64,000 bases of DNA from JAVBQJ01 sp031549115 (GTDB lineage: Bacteria; Verrucomicrobiota; Lentisphaeria; Victivallales; Victivallaceae), in NCBI GenBank assembly GCA_031549115.1, contig JAVBQJ010000043.1:15187-79186 (forward strand), given 5' to 3'. The notes beneath the pieces are model-generated. The model was not told the DNA's origin. It worked only from the letters and a program-made list of their open reading frames with translations, and ran no database searches. This document shows, one piece after another, positions 8,894 to 18,246 of the stretch. Position 1 is the stretch's first letter; every line of letters begins with the position of its first letter. The translations under genes and the position numbers were made by a program.

Positions 8894-10054
8894 ATGAAAA
8901 TGATGAAAGCCGGTATCATCGGCGTCGGCGGCCGCGGTGCGCACGCCTACAATGCGCACCTTCCCGAAAACGGCTGGGAAATCACCGCCGGAATGGATGT
9001 CAATCCGAAAGCGCGGGAAGCGTTCAAGGAGAAATTTCCGAATGCCGCGATCTTCGACAATGTCGCCGACCTCCTGAAACAGGATCTCGACGCGGTGTTC
9101 GTGATGTCGCCGGACTTCATGCACGAGGAGCAGGGGCTCGCGGTGTTGAATTCGGGCAAGGCGCTCTACCTGGAAAAACCGATGGCAATCACCGTCGAGG
9201 GTTGCGACCGGCTGCTGGAAACCGCCCGGCGCACCGGCTCGAAGCTGTTTATCGGCCACAACATGCGCCACTTCCCGGTGATCCTGAAAATGAAGGAAAT
9301 CATCGACTCCGGCCTGATCGGCGACATCCAGGTCGGCTGGTGCCGCCACTTTGTCAGCTACGGCGGCGACGCCTACTTCCGTGACTGGCATTCGGAGCAG
9401 AAAAACGCCACCGGCCTGCTGCTGCAAAAGGGCGCGCACGACATCGACGTGATGCACTGGCTGATGGGCTCCTACACCACCGACGTCACCGGTATGGGCA
9501 TGTTGTCGGTTTACGACAAGTGCGAACGCCGGCCGGAGGGAACGGCGGGCAGCGCCCAGTGGTCGGATGCCCAATATCCGCCCCTGGCCCAGACCGGATT
9601 TTCGCCGGTCATCGACGTCGAGGATCACAATATGGTGATGATGCAGCTCGAAAACGGCGCCCAGGCGTCGTATATGCAATGCCATTACACCCCGGACGCC
9701 GAACGCAATTATACCTTTATCGGCACCAAGGGCCGGGTGGAAAACATCGGCGACTACGACACGTGCGAAGTTCATGTCTGGACCCAGCGCGGCACCCGTG
9801 CCAATCCCGATATCATCCATTATCTGAAACCCAAGAGCGGTTCGCACGGCGGCTCCGACCCGGATATCGTCCAGAACTTCCTCGACTTCGTCCGCACCGG
9901 GAAGAAAACCAACACCTCGCCGGTCGCCGCGCGCAATGCCGTCGCCGTCGGCGTCCTCGCCCATCAGTCGATGCGCACCGATGGCGGCCGCAAGCACATT
10001 CCCGAGCTTCCCGCCGACCTGATCGCCTACTTCGAAAACGGCCAGCAGAAGTAA
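8894..10054 (+). CDS. Gfo/Idh/MocA-family NAD(P)-dependent sugar oxidoreductase
   Basis: 386 residues. The N-terminus is a Rossmann fold with GIIGVGGRG at 7-15 and the family EKP motif at 94-96, whose lysine acts in catalysis. The C-terminal alpha/beta domain carries the QKGAHDIDVMHW segment expected to hold the substrate-site histidine. The family oxidises or epimerises sugars, inositols and glycosides in the cytoplasm. It is divergent from an AraC regulator and followed after 15 bases by a methyltransferase gene. An AGGA lies 10-14 bases before the ATG. The substrate is not predictable from sequence. Confidence 0.9.
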   Translation: MKMMKAGIIGVGGRGAHAYNAHLPENGWEITAGMDVNPKAREAFKEKFPNAAIFDNVADLLKQDLDAVFVMSPDFMHEEQGLAVLNSGKALYLEKPMAITVEGCDRLLETARRTGSKLFIGHNMRHFPVILKMKEIIDSGLIGDIQVGWCRHFVSYGGDAYFRDWHSEQKNATGLLLQKGAHDIDVMHWLMGSYTTDVTGMGMLSVYDKCERRPEGTAGSAQWSDAQYPPLAQTGFSPVIDVEDHNMVMMQLENGAQASYMQCHYTPDAERNYTFIGTKGRVENIGDYDTCEVHVWTQRGTRANPDIIHYLKPKSGSHGGSDPDIVQNFLDFVRTGKKTNTSPVAARNAVAVGVLAHQSMRTDGGRKHIPELPADLIAYFENGQQK

Positions 10055-10069
10055 TTCCGGAGTCGGCAA

Positions 10070-10816
10070 ATGGATATCCCACGCATCTTCAACATCGCCG
10101 AAAGTGCGCACCGCATCCATAATCCGTTCACACCGGAGAAGCTCGCCGCGCTCGGCGCGGCGCTGCGTCTGGAGGCGGGGAGCCGCGTACTCGATCTCGG
10201 CAGCGGTTCGGGCGAAATGCTGTGCACCTGGGCGCGCGATTACGGAATCACCGGCGTCGGCATCGACATGAGCCGGTTATTCTCCGCGCAGGCGAAGCTC
10301 CGCGCGAAAGAGCTCGGAGTCGCCGATCGGGTCGAATTCGTCCACGGCGACGCCGCCGGTTACATCGCCGACGCAAAGGCCAATGTGGCCGCCTGTGTCG
10401 GCGCCACCTGGATCGGCGGAGGAGTCGCCGGCACCATCGAGCTATTGGCGAAGAGTCTGAGGTCCGAAGGAATCATCCTCATCGGCGAACCCTACTGGCT
10501 GCGGCAGCCGCCGACGGAAGACATTGCCAGGGGCTGCGGCGCCGAAACCGTCTCCGACTTTCTCACGCTTCCGAAACTTGTCGCGTCTTTCGGCGGCCTC
10601 GGCTATGACGTGGTGGAAATGGTTCTGGCGGACCGGGACAGCTGGGACAGGTACGAAGCGGCCAAGTGGCTCACCATGCGCCGATGGCTCAAGGCGAATC
10701 CCGGCGACGACTTCGCGGAGGAGGTTCGGAAGCAGTTGACTCTGGAACCCGGACGCTACGTCACGTACACGCGTGAATACCTTGGCTGGGGCGTGTTTGC
10801 GTTAATGGCACGGTAA
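10070..10816 (+). CDS. Class I SAM-dependent methyltransferase
   Basis: 248 residues with motif I VLDLGSGSGEM at residues 40-50, an acidic end of beta-2 (GIDMS) and a motif resembling post-I (VEFVHGDAAGY). These identify a cytoplasmic class I Rossmann methyltransferase using S-adenosylmethionine. The C-terminal half (SDFLTLPKLVASFGGLGYDVVEMVLADRDSWDRYE, of which only the overall pattern is recognised) is that of the UbiE/COQ5-like small-molecule group. It follows the oxidoreductase by 15 bases, so the two form an operon, and a terminator-like hairpin comes right after. Target unknown. Confidence 0.85.
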   Translation: MDIPRIFNIAESAHRIHNPFTPEKLAALGAALRLEAGSRVLDLGSGSGEMLCTWARDYGITGVGIDMSRLFSAQAKLRAKELGVADRVEFVHGDAAGYIADAKANVAACVGATWIGGGVAGTIELLAKSLRSEGIILIGEPYWLRQPPTEDIARGCGAETVSDFLTLPKLVASFGGLGYDVVEMVLADRDSWDRYEAAKWLTMRRWLKANPGDDFAEEVRKQLTLEPGRYVTYTREYLGWGVFALMAR

Positions 10817-10830
10817 TATGTTTGCAATCG

Positions 10831-10872
10831 ATCGCCCCGGGCGCCAATCCGGCATCCGGGGCGATTGCTTTT
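10831..10872 (+). terminator. Rho-independent terminator between convergent genes
   Basis: A 10-bp stem, ATCGCCCCGG (10831-10840) and CCGGGGCGAT (10856-10865), is followed by TGCTTTT. It sits between the methyltransferase stop and the convergent hydrolase stop at 10871. Confidence 0.7.
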
Positions 10873-12580
10873 ACTTGAGTTCCTTAACAGTCTTCATCAA
10901 CTGGGGCCGGTTGGTCAATTCCAGCGCTTCATAGAGTTCGATTTCGTCGATCCGGTCGTCGGCGAAGAGGCGCTTCATGTCCGGGGCGAAGTCATAATTC
11001 TTCGCCGTGAAAGCCATTTCGCGGAAGACGCCGATCTCGACCGGTTTGCCGTTGCTGGTTTTGCCGATAAATTCTTCGGGAAAATAATCGCCGATCATCA
11101 TGATACCGTCGATGGAGCCATGTTCAAACCATTTGTCGAAGTGCCAGTTGACGCCGAATCCTTTGGCCCAGCGCACCATGTTGTAGTACGCCTCCGGCTG
11201 CTTCGGGCCGTTGGCGGTGGCGGTGAAAAACAGCGGCCGACCATCGGTCAGCTTCCGACAGCGGGCGAGAAATTCATCCAACGCGTCGGAACGCAATTCA
11301 TTCAACGCGGCGCGGTCGAAGTCTTCGGTCCAGATATCCACGCCGTATTGCTTCCGGAACTGTTCGCGGATTTCCGGGTTGAAGCCATACTCTTCCGGGG
11401 TGTCCACGTCGCCATGGGAGCGCAAATTGAACAGGAATCCGGCGAAGTCATAGTCGGTCAATTCGGCGAAACGGGCGACCTTATGCTCCATCACCACCGG
11501 AATCGCGAATTCGCAGACACCGAGGAAATAACGGTTGCCGGCGGGAATTTCCTCCGGTTCGCCGATGACGAACCCCAACTGGTAGTCACCGTAATCCCAG
11601 CCGAAACGGCTGAACTGGTTGAAATCCAGCACCGCAGTGGCGGCGTCTTCCGGTTTGAACGTCTGGCACCAGGTGGCGCGTATTTCCCCGCCGTCGGCGT
11701 CGAACAGGCGGCAATCCCGGTTGCGGGCGCTGTCGACGATAATCGCGAAAGCGTCATCGGCCGGCAAAGGCGCATGAAGCAATTTGACGTAAGGCCCCGC
11801 AAGGCTGACGCCGGAAATTTCCACCCCGGGGCGCCCCGCTTCGGTGACGAACGGCGTGACGGCAAAGTCCCCGGTATAGCGCGTGAAGCTCCGGTTGTCG
11901 GCACTGGTATAAATTTCGAGATTTTCCCGGTTGATCCGCGGAGTATGCGGTCGCGCCGTCTCGCCGGTGATCACGATCCGCGTCACCGGCGACTTGCGGG
12001 CTTCACGGTTGATGGCGGCGACCTGTTCCGGGGCGGGCAATGTGCGCGGGTCGCGCATCGAATAGCCCTCCGGATGCTTGCGGAACCACGGATCCATCAA
12101 CGGATAATTGCCGTAGCGGGCGGCGTCCTCCGGGTGCTCGTTGCCGGAGAGGTAGGCCCACGGGGCGCCGTCGTCCCACAAGCTCTCCCAGGCCCACACC
12201 TCCATGCCGTATTTTTTCCCGAGCCGGATGGTCTCCTGCAACGGATCGTAGCTTTGCAGCGTTTTGTCCAGCCGCCGCGCCGGAGCGATCTCCTCCGGGG
12301 TCCAGTGGCGTCCGTTTTCCTCCCCGTAAATCGCCGAAACATTGCTCGGGTAAAGGGTAAGTCCGCAGACATTGACCCGGAAGTATAATTTTTCAACGCC
12401 TTGTTCGGACAGGTCCTTGAGGCGCTTTTCCCAGACTTCCAGCGGGTAGTAATCGTGCCCGTCCGCCAGGTCATAAAAGACGTAATCGAGGAAGTCGATG
12501 GTCGTCGCCACCCGCGGCGCCGCCATGACCGCAACCGCCGCCAGCGTCAATGCCAGCGTGGATAAAAAGCGTAATTTCAT
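10871..12580 (-). CDS. Secreted TIM-barrel hydrolase-like protein of unknown family
   Basis: 569 residues starting with a signal peptide (MKLRFLSTLALTLAAVAVMA). The flanking parts look like a (beta/alpha)8 barrel related to the loosely defined GHL10-type proteins: VEKLYFRVNVCGLTLYP, YGMEVWAWESLWDDG, and late strands such as GVNWHFDKWFEHGSIDGIM (described by pattern). Residues ~190-310 look like an inserted beta-sandwich carbohydrate-binding domain. It is the last gene of the minus-strand prepilin/GH20/symporter cluster, after a 296-base structured gap. AGAAAGG precedes the ATG. Glycan hydrolysis is inferred from context; I cannot name the catalytic residues. Confidence 0.6.
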   Translation of the reverse strand: MKLRFLSTLALTLAAVAVMAAPRVATTIDFLDYVFYDLADGHDYYPLEVWEKRLKDLSEQGVEKLYFRVNVCGLTLYPSNVSAIYGEENGRHWTPEEIAPARRLDKTLQSYDPLQETIRLGKKYGMEVWAWESLWDDGAPWAYLSGNEHPEDAARYGNYPLMDPWFRKHPEGYSMRDPRTLPAPEQVAAINREARKSPVTRIVITGETARPHTPRINRENLEIYTSADNRSFTRYTGDFAVTPFVTEAGRPGVEISGVSLAGPYVKLLHAPLPADDAFAIIVDSARNRDCRLFDADGGEIRATWCQTFKPEDAATAVLDFNQFSRFGWDYGDYQLGFVIGEPEEIPAGNRYFLGVCEFAIPVVMEHKVARFAELTDYDFAGFLFNLRSHGDVDTPEEYGFNPEIREQFRKQYGVDIWTEDFDRAALNELRSDALDEFLARCRKLTDGRPLFFTATANGPKQPEAYYNMVRWAKGFGVNWHFDKWFEHGSIDGIMMIGDYFPEEFIGKTSNGKPVEIGVFREMAFTAKNYDFAPDMKRLFADDRIDEIELYEALELTNRPQLMKTVKELK

Positions 12581-12624
12581 GATTCCAAACCTTTCTTGTG
12601 TTTATGTGCACTCGTCGGCCAATA

Positions 12625-12862
12625 GTCCGCCGCCGGTGCGGCGCCTCGTGCGCTCTGTGCGTAGATTAGACTGTCGCTCACGCATCCAGTCTAATCTACA
12701 CCATCGCCCCCTCGGGTGGCTTCCGCTCGCCTCCCGGCTCGCTTGCGTTACTTTCGCCCCTTTCGAGGCGCTGCGCGCCTGGGGCGACCAGCAGAATTCA
12801 CCTGCTGGACCGGTGCCTCCGTATGACGGAGTACAGACCGCCGCTTCGCGGCTCTATTTTAT
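12625..12862 (+). repeat. Structured intergenic repeat, variant copy 3
   Basis: This fills the 296-base gap before the barrel hydrolase. It begins with the same CCGCCGGTGCGGC motif (12630-12642) as copies 1 and 4, but the interior differs. Hairpins are: 12661-12699 (12-bp stem GTAGATTAGACT/AGTCTAATCTAC), 12754-12787 (TCGCCCC/GGGGCGA enclosing AGGCGC/GCGCCT), 12788-12808 (CCAGCAG/CTGCTGG), 12817-12831 (CTCCGT/ACGGAG) and 12840-12852 (GCCGC/GCGGC, then T-rich). Confidence 0.6.
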
Positions 12863-12876
12863 TTATTTAAGAATTT

Positions 12877-14664
12877 TTATTTTGGTTCAATTCGCAGGGC
12901 TTTTCCGGCGTCCCATACGGTCAGGCCCTGGCACTTCTCCGGCGGCTGCGGCTTGCCCAGCGTCAGCAGGAACGCGCCGAACAGCACGTACATCCCCAGA
13001 ATCGGCAAATCCATCCAGGTGAAACTCAACGCCCGCGGCGTGTCGGTCACCAGCCAGCGCGACAGCAGACACCACACCGACCCGCCGAGCGCAAAACCGC
13101 CCGGCATCAACGCCACCGCCATGGTGATGTGCCGCAGAAACACGTGCTTCAGGTCAATCCGTTTCCAGAGCGCCAGCAGCAGGATTCCCAGCAGCAGCGG
13201 CCACAGCACCAACTGCCACGACACCACCCCGCCATACGCCAGCCCCATCCCGGATTCCCAATTCAAGGTATCGTAGGTGGACAGCGAATACCAGGCCATC
13301 ATGCTGATGCGCATGCCCCAGAAAATTCCCGCCGCGATGTAGATTTTCGTCGTGCTGATCCGATTGGACAGAAAAGCGTAGAAGAACGCCGGGAAGACGA
13401 TGCCGTCCAGAATCGAGAACAACACACCGACTTCGACGAAGCTCTGCCCCAATAGCGACGACGATACCGTCATCATCAATGCCATCACGACGCCGAACGC
13501 CCCCGCCCCCGCCGTCGCGGCTTTGGCCACCGTCACCTGGTGGCGTTCGGAACCCTGCGGGTTGATGTACAGCTGATGAAATTCCTTCAGATACACCGTC
13601 GCCAGACTGTTGATCACCGCCGCAATGGTCGACAGCGCCGCCGCCGCCATCGCCGCCATGAACAACCCCGGAAGCGGTACCGGAAGCTCGGTGGAGACAA
13701 AGGTGAAAAACGCAGTATCGCCCGAAAGCACCTGCTTGTCCGGGTTGAGCGAGTAATAGGTGAAGATCCCCGCTCCGATGGCGGCCAGCAGCGTTACCAT
13801 TACCACCTGCAATGCGGCGCTGGTGATCTTCGCCTTGATTGCTTCCTTGAACGAGCTGGTACTGAACAACCGCTGCAAGCCGGTCTGATCGCTGGCGTTT
13901 TCGCCGAACACCGACAGCACCCCTCCGGCCAGGATCAGCCAGAACGACAGCCGGACATAGGGATTGAGCTGAAAGAATTCCGAACTGTTGAATTCACTGA
14001 AACCATGTCCGTTACGGAACGCATAGGTTACGGTTTCTCCAAGCGGGAGATCGATTCTTATCACGATGAACGACAGCGCCAGCAGAATTCCCCCCATCAG
14101 GATGACGAATTGCATCACATCGGTCCAGACCACGCCTTTGGTACCGCCGAAAAGCGTGTAAGCGGTCCCGATCACGCCGATCAGAAGAATCGTGAACCAG
14201 CACGGCCATCCGGCGCCGCCCTCGAATACCTTTCCGGTACTGAACAGCACCAACGCCAGATAGATCACCCGCCCGAAGCCGCAGATCGCGGCGATCAGCG
14301 ACCGGACACTGCGGTCGTAACGCACTTCCAGGTACTCGAACGGCGTGAATACCTTCATTTTGAAGTAAAACCGGCCGATCAGGCAGAATACGCCGATACT
14401 CAGGAGCGGCAGGATCGGCGACAGCACGAAGTAAGTCATGCCATGGTTGAAAATCTCTCCCGGAGTCGCCACTAGCGACACCGTACTCAACATCGCCATC
14501 ATGAACGAAATACCGACCGCGTAAAACGGCAACTTGCGGCCGCCCAGCAGATAATCTTCACTGCTGTTGTTTCGACGGGAGCAAAAAACACTGATGACGA
14601 TAATCGCCAACAGATAAAGACACATTACCGCGTAGTCCAGCGGCATCAGCCGGATATTGTTCAT
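12877..14664 (-). CDS. Sodium/solute symporter family transporter
   Basis: 595 residues, largely hydrophobic, with a series of membrane helices starting at residue ~8. The segment SRRNNSSEDYLLGGRKLPFYAVGISFMMAM, of which the core DYLLGGRKLP is diagnostic, together with the ATPGEIF loop, matches the SSS (SGLT/NIS/PutP) family. It would import a sugar or related solute with Na+ across the inner membrane. The gene starts inside the GH20 stop (ATGA overlap at 14661-14664), so it probably imports the product released by that enzyme. Substrate is not determinable. Confidence 0.9.
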   Translation of the reverse strand: MNNIRLMPLDYAVMCLYLLAIIVISVFCSRRNNSSEDYLLGGRKLPFYAVGISFMMAMLSTVSLVATPGEIFNHGMTYFVLSPILPLLSIGVFCLIGRFYFKMKVFTPFEYLEVRYDRSVRSLIAAICGFGRVIYLALVLFSTGKVFEGGAGWPCWFTILLIGVIGTAYTLFGGTKGVVWTDVMQFVILMGGILLALSFIVIRIDLPLGETVTYAFRNGHGFSEFNSSEFFQLNPYVRLSFWLILAGGVLSVFGENASDQTGLQRLFSTSSFKEAIKAKITSAALQVVMVTLLAAIGAGIFTYYSLNPDKQVLSGDTAFFTFVSTELPVPLPGLFMAAMAAAALSTIAAVINSLATVYLKEFHQLYINPQGSERHQVTVAKAATAGAGAFGVVMALMMTVSSSLLGQSFVEVGVLFSILDGIVFPAFFYAFLSNRISTTKIYIAAGIFWGMRISMMAWYSLSTYDTLNWESGMGLAYGGVVSWQLVLWPLLLGILLLALWKRIDLKHVFLRHITMAVALMPGGFALGGSVWCLLSRWLVTDTPRALSFTWMDLPILGMYVLFGAFLLTLGKPQPPEKCQGLTVWDAGKALRIEPK

Positions 14665-16472
14665 GACGCCTGTTCTCCATAAATTGCATTTACCTGGGTT
14701 TCAAACGGAAATGGCACACTGCCGCAAACCGCCCGCCATGCCCGGCGGAACCACCATAACGAAGCAGCCATGCCCCCCGGCCGCTGACGCAGCTGCCACA
14801 ATGCACAATGCGCTTCGATCACCCGGACGAATTTCTCCGCCAGTTGCCGCTGTACTTCCGGCCGCAGCTGCGACAGATATTCGGCCTCTCCGTCGGCGCA
14901 CCATGCTTCGGCGCAGGCACAGGCAAAATCGGCGAAGCGCAGCATCTGCCGCAGATCGGAACCGACACCGGAATCCGAAATCTCCAACCGTTTCAACCGT
15001 TGTTCCAGCGCCCGCAGGTCGTACCGGGTCAAACGCAGATTTTCCGGGGTCAGATTCTGCAGCGGGCTCTCATTTTTGCGGCGTTCGGTATAGTAAAGCA
15101 GCATGAACAGAGCACAGGTGTGGTCCGGCCCGGCGGTGTGGCTGTAAACCCGCCCGAGATCCAGCAGAAAGTCGCCGACTCCGGAACCGGCGCCGAAGAC
15201 CAGCGCGTCGGCGGCGCCGCCGAGATCGAGCTCCACATTGGCCTCCGGCGCCCAGCTCATCGCCGCGCCGTAGGCAATTCCCGGCAGCGCCGCGCTCCAG
15301 GTGTGCCAATGGCCGAAGTCGCCCCACTCGGTGTTGATGAGCCCGGCGGCGCCGGCTTCCATTCCGGCGAAAGCGGCATTGCGGATATTTTCCAGCCCCC
15401 GGTACGTGCGTCCGGCGACGGAGCTGTAAGTGGAATTGGACATCATCAGGTAAAATTCCAACCCGGCTTCGCGGAACATTTTCCCGTGCGCCGCAAACGG
15501 ATAATCCATCCCGTATCCCCAGTCGACCATGGCGACGTCGGCGGGAATATCCCGGACCAGCTCAGGGTAGCTGACCAGGATATCCGCACACATCATCATC
15601 TTCCGCCCATGTTTTTTGACGACTTCATTCAGGCCTTTTATGTATTCCAGATAGACGCGCTCGCGGCCGTGCCGTTCGCACTGCTCCCGGCTGCGCCCTT
15701 CGCCGATGTCGTAGGTTTCGTCGCACCCGGCCATGAACGCGGGACTGGTGAAGTTCGGCAACAGCTCGGCCAGCAGGGAATCGACGAACTCCAGGCTCGC
15801 CGGATCGGTCGGACACAGCGAAAACGGATCGCGCGGATCCATATTCCAACTGGATCCGAAGCCCTCCGGGCATTCGGCGAGCCGGCGGTAACGGTCATGG
15901 CACAGCCAGCGCAGCATGTGGCCGAGCGAATTCTGGAACGGCACGAAGTCGATGAAGCGCTCGCGGCAGAAGTCGTCGAGTTCCCGGATCTCCAGGGCGG
16001 TGAACGGCGACGCGTGTTCCCAGACTTCGCGGTGGTCGCGGTAGGCGAAAGCGTGCTCGAAATACAGCTCGAAGTGGTTGATCTTCCACGAGCTTAGTTG
16101 ATCGATATAGCGTTTCAACACCTCCATGGTCGGAATCCGGTCGCGGCTGACGTCGAGCATCACCCCCCGGCAGCGGAATTCGGGATAATCCCGGATGACC
16201 AGCCCCGGCAGCGACGCCCCTGCCGGCAACTGAAGCAGAATCTGCTGCAGCGTGCGGCGGCCGTAAAAGAGCCCCGCGGCGTCGTGGGCAATCACTTCGA
16301 CGCCGCGCCTCGAAGCTATGAGTTCGTAACTTTCGGCGCGCTTACAGCGCTCGCGATCGATCCGGCAGCCGGGCGTCGCCGCCCGGCGGCGGGGGATACG
16401 GATTTCCGGGTGGATTTGCACTTCGCGCGGGCGCGGCAGCAAATGCACCGGATGTCGGTGAAACCAAAACAT
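14661..16472 (-). CDS. GH20-like beta-N-acetylhexosaminidase, cytoplasmic
   Basis: 603 residues. An N-terminal alpha/beta domain (~1-95, ending HDAAGLFYGRRTLQQIL) precedes a barrel that opens with RGVMLDVSRDRIPTMEVLK, both typical of family GH20. The catalytic Asp-Glu pair is seen in FMAGCDETYDIGEG (Asp251-Glu252). GH20 enzymes remove terminal GlcNAc or GalNAc by substrate-assisted catalysis. There is no signal peptide, so it probably acts on imported chitobiose-like or glycosaminoglycan fragments. It is coupled to the symporter by a 4-base overlap and follows a prepilin gene by 29 bases. The later barrel is divergent, so substrate is uncertain. Confidence 0.78.
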   Translation of the reverse strand: MFWFHRHPVHLLPRPREVQIHPEIRIPRRRAATPGCRIDRERCKRAESYELIASRRGVEVIAHDAAGLFYGRRTLQQILLQLPAGASLPGLVIRDYPEFRCRGVMLDVSRDRIPTMEVLKRYIDQLSSWKINHFELYFEHAFAYRDHREVWEHASPFTALEIRELDDFCRERFIDFVPFQNSLGHMLRWLCHDRYRRLAECPEGFGSSWNMDPRDPFSLCPTDPASLEFVDSLLAELLPNFTSPAFMAGCDETYDIGEGRSREQCERHGRERVYLEYIKGLNEVVKKHGRKMMMCADILVSYPELVRDIPADVAMVDWGYGMDYPFAAHGKMFREAGLEFYLMMSNSTYSSVAGRTYRGLENIRNAAFAGMEAGAAGLINTEWGDFGHWHTWSAALPGIAYGAAMSWAPEANVELDLGGAADALVFGAGSGVGDFLLDLGRVYSHTAGPDHTCALFMLLYYTERRKNESPLQNLTPENLRLTRYDLRALEQRLKRLEISDSGVGSDLRQMLRFADFACACAEAWCADGEAEYLSQLRPEVQRQLAEKFVRVIEAHCALWQLRQRPGGMAASLWWFRRAWRAVCGSVPFPFETQVNAIYGEQAS

Positions 16473-16501
16473 GATGAACGTATTTTCCGTAAATTAGTGA
16501 A

Positions 16502-17245
16502 TTAGTACAGGAACGTGGAGGTCGCACCGTTTTCGAAGCAGATCCAACCGCCCCAATGCCGGTAATCTTTGGGGTTGTCTTTCATAATCGGGAAAAGTTC
16601 ATTCGGTTTCATCGCAGCCGCATGACCATCCAGAAACGCCATATTGATACGCCCGCCGTGTCGCGCGTCCAGATACATATCGCCGGACGCGCGCGTGATG
16701 ATATAGGTCTGATGGCCGGCATTGGTTTTGGTATCGCCTATCAATACGACGCCGGTCGGGCTTGAAGCCTGCAGGGTATTCAACATCCGCGAATTGCCGG
16801 CGGTGGTCACCAGCGCGTCGGTCAACAGATTGCCGTTGTCCCCGGTGGTCGCCCCGGAAACGCCGTAAATCTGGGTCATATAATCATCCCCGGAAGCTTT
16901 CAGGTCTTCATCGATCAACGGACACGCAAATGCTTTCAAATTGGCGGTCGCATAACCGCAAGTCTCCATCACGTCCGCCCAACTGTATTTCCAGACGCCG
17001 TTGTTGCCATGCTGGGAGTAAAGCGGCATCAACTCATTGTTATCGTTGCTGTACATGACCATGAAGAGCGCATCCTGCTTCAGATTCGAAGTACACTTGG
17101 CCTGTTGCGCCGCCGCCCGGGCTTTGCTCAGCGCCGGCAGCAGCATGCTGGCCAAAATCGCAATAATTGCGATCACGACCAAGAGCTCAATTAGTGTGAA
17201 AAAGTGACGGCGGCGATGACTCTGACTGGTTCCTGTCGTTTTCAT
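16502..17245 (-). CDS. Type II-like prepilin (DUF1559/H-X9-DG family), cassette 1
   Basis: 247 residues. A basic leader (MKTTGTSQSHRRRHF) precedes the class III signal FTLIELLVVIAIIAILAS and a following MLLPALSKARAAAQQAKC helix. The C-terminal part has the HGGRINMAFLDGH motif of the H-X9-DG prepilin family. These are inner-membrane pseudopilin-type proteins processed by a prepilin peptidase. ATG 17243-17245 follows AAGGAAG, so I reject the frame upstream to 17503. The residue before the mature F is F rather than the usual G. It lies between gntR and the GH20 gene, suggesting a role in export or surface display linked to that glycan. Confidence 0.85.
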   Translation of the reverse strand: MKTTGTSQSHRRRHFFTLIELLVVIAIIAILASMLLPALSKARAAAQQAKCTSNLKQDALFMVMYSNDNNELMPLYSQHGNNGVWKYSWADVMETCGYATANLKAFACPLIDEDLKASGDDYMTQIYGVSGATTGDNGNLLTDALVTTAGNSRMLNTLQASSPTGVVLIGDTKTNAGHQTYIITRASGDMYLDARHGGRINMAFLDGHAAAMKPNELFPIMKDNPKDYRHWGGWICFENGATSTFLY

Positions 17246-17345
17246 GATACATGCTTCCTTCGGGTAATACGTGGACAATTGCAAAGATAATTCTTTTGGC
17301 GACGGAGACGGGAATAGCGCGAACAAAGGCTCCTTTCGTATTGTT

Positions 17346-18167
17346 TCACGCGATAAAACGCCTGGACGTTTTGCGGGTGGCGGCCTGCTGGTACACCGAT
17401 TGCAGCGTCGTGAACGGATTGCCGCAGAATTCGATGACCTTCCGGATGTTATCGGATTGAACCCCGGCATGATAACGGCTCCGCTCTTCCGCGATGCCGG
17501 CATTCCCGGCGAGAATGGCGTCGAGAATTTCGTGATGATTGACCCGGGTCAACTCATTGTTGAAGTCATTGAAATCTTTCAACGAGTCATTGTGCTCTTT
17601 GTATTTCTTTTCCGTCCGGAGTATTTCGAAGAACAGTTCGTTGCACACCCTGACACTCAACCGGAACAACACCGAAAAATAGCACAGATTACTCGGACTG
17701 GCGAAGCGCTGGTTGCCGCAGTGTTCGACGATGGCCATATGGAAACGCATATCGGCTTTGCCCGCAACCTCGTAGTTGCCGGCCGCCATCGCCTGATCCT
17801 GCTCCTCGACCAGAGCGCGCAGCATGCCGCCCACCCCGGTCGCCCGGGTCAGGGCCAGGCGCCGCGCGGCGATCGGCTCGATGCCTTCGCGCAATTCGCT
17901 CCACGCCAATATGTCATGCAACGTGAAGTCCTTGACCCGGTAGCCGCAATACGGGACATATTCGACCACATCCCACCCCACCGCCTGGCTCAGGGCCTCG
18001 CGGACCGCCGGACGGTTGATGCCGAATTCCTTGGCCAGAACCGATTCCTTCAGCTGCTCGCCGGCATGCAAATCGCTCTCCACCAGCTTGCGGATCAGCA
18101 GCTCCTGCGCCAGCATCAATCCCGGCTGCCGCGCCATATCCGATCCGGGTGTTTTTGTCTGTGTCAT
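17346..18167 (-). CDS. GntR-family (FadR/FCD type) transcriptional regulator
   Basis: About 273 residues. The N-terminal winged helix reads LIRKLVESDLHAGEQLKE..LAKEFGINRPAVREALSQ, the GntR pattern. The helical C-terminal domain (LREGIEPIAARRLA ... MRFHMAIVEHCGN ... NHHEILDAILAGN) matches FCD ligand domains, whose His/Asp residues bind metal and a carboxylate or sugar acid. Two identical-arm palindromes overlap its promoter, implying autorepression. It leads the prepilin/GH20/symporter cluster (gap 100 bases). The start is uncertain: ATG 18165-18167 lacks a good ribosome site, and a TTG at 18198-18200 is the alternative. Confidence 0.85.
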   Translation of the reverse strand: MTQTKTPGSDMARQPGLMLAQELLIRKLVESDLHAGEQLKESVLAKEFGINRPAVREALSQAVGWDVVEYVPYCGYRVKDFTLHDILAWSELREGIEPIAARRLALTRATGVGGMLRALVEEQDQAMAAGNYEVAGKADMRFHMAIVEHCGNQRFASPSNLCYFSVLFRLSVRVCNELFFEILRTEKKYKEHNDSLKDFNDFNNELTRVNHHEILDAILAGNAGIAEERSRYHAGVQSDNIRKVIEFCGNPFTTLQSVYQQAATRKTSRRFIA

Positions 18168-18187
18168 AGAAAGGATAAATTCCGTTA

Positions 18188-18203
18188 AAATTGTTAGCAA
18201 TTT
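18188..18203. promoter_or_regulatory. Candidate GntR operator 1
   Basis: Perfect palindrome AAATTG-TTAG-CAATTT, lying downstream of the gntR -10 box near its transcription start. The same arms recur exactly 50 bases away. Confidence 0.55.
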
Positions 18204-18217
18204 ATCTGTTTGATGTA

Positions 18218-18246
18218 ATTATAGTAAACTTTTCGGCAAATTGCAA
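18218..18246 (-). promoter_or_regulatory. gntR promoter
   Basis: Minus-strand TTGCAA (18241-18246) and TATAAT (18218-18223) with a 17-base spacer. Confidence 0.65.

Noticed and set aside
8837..10120. 427-residue minus-strand open frame
   Set aside because: It is antisense to the Gfo/Idh/MocA gene, which has clear Rossmann and EKP motifs; GC-rich codon bias keeps the opposite frame open.
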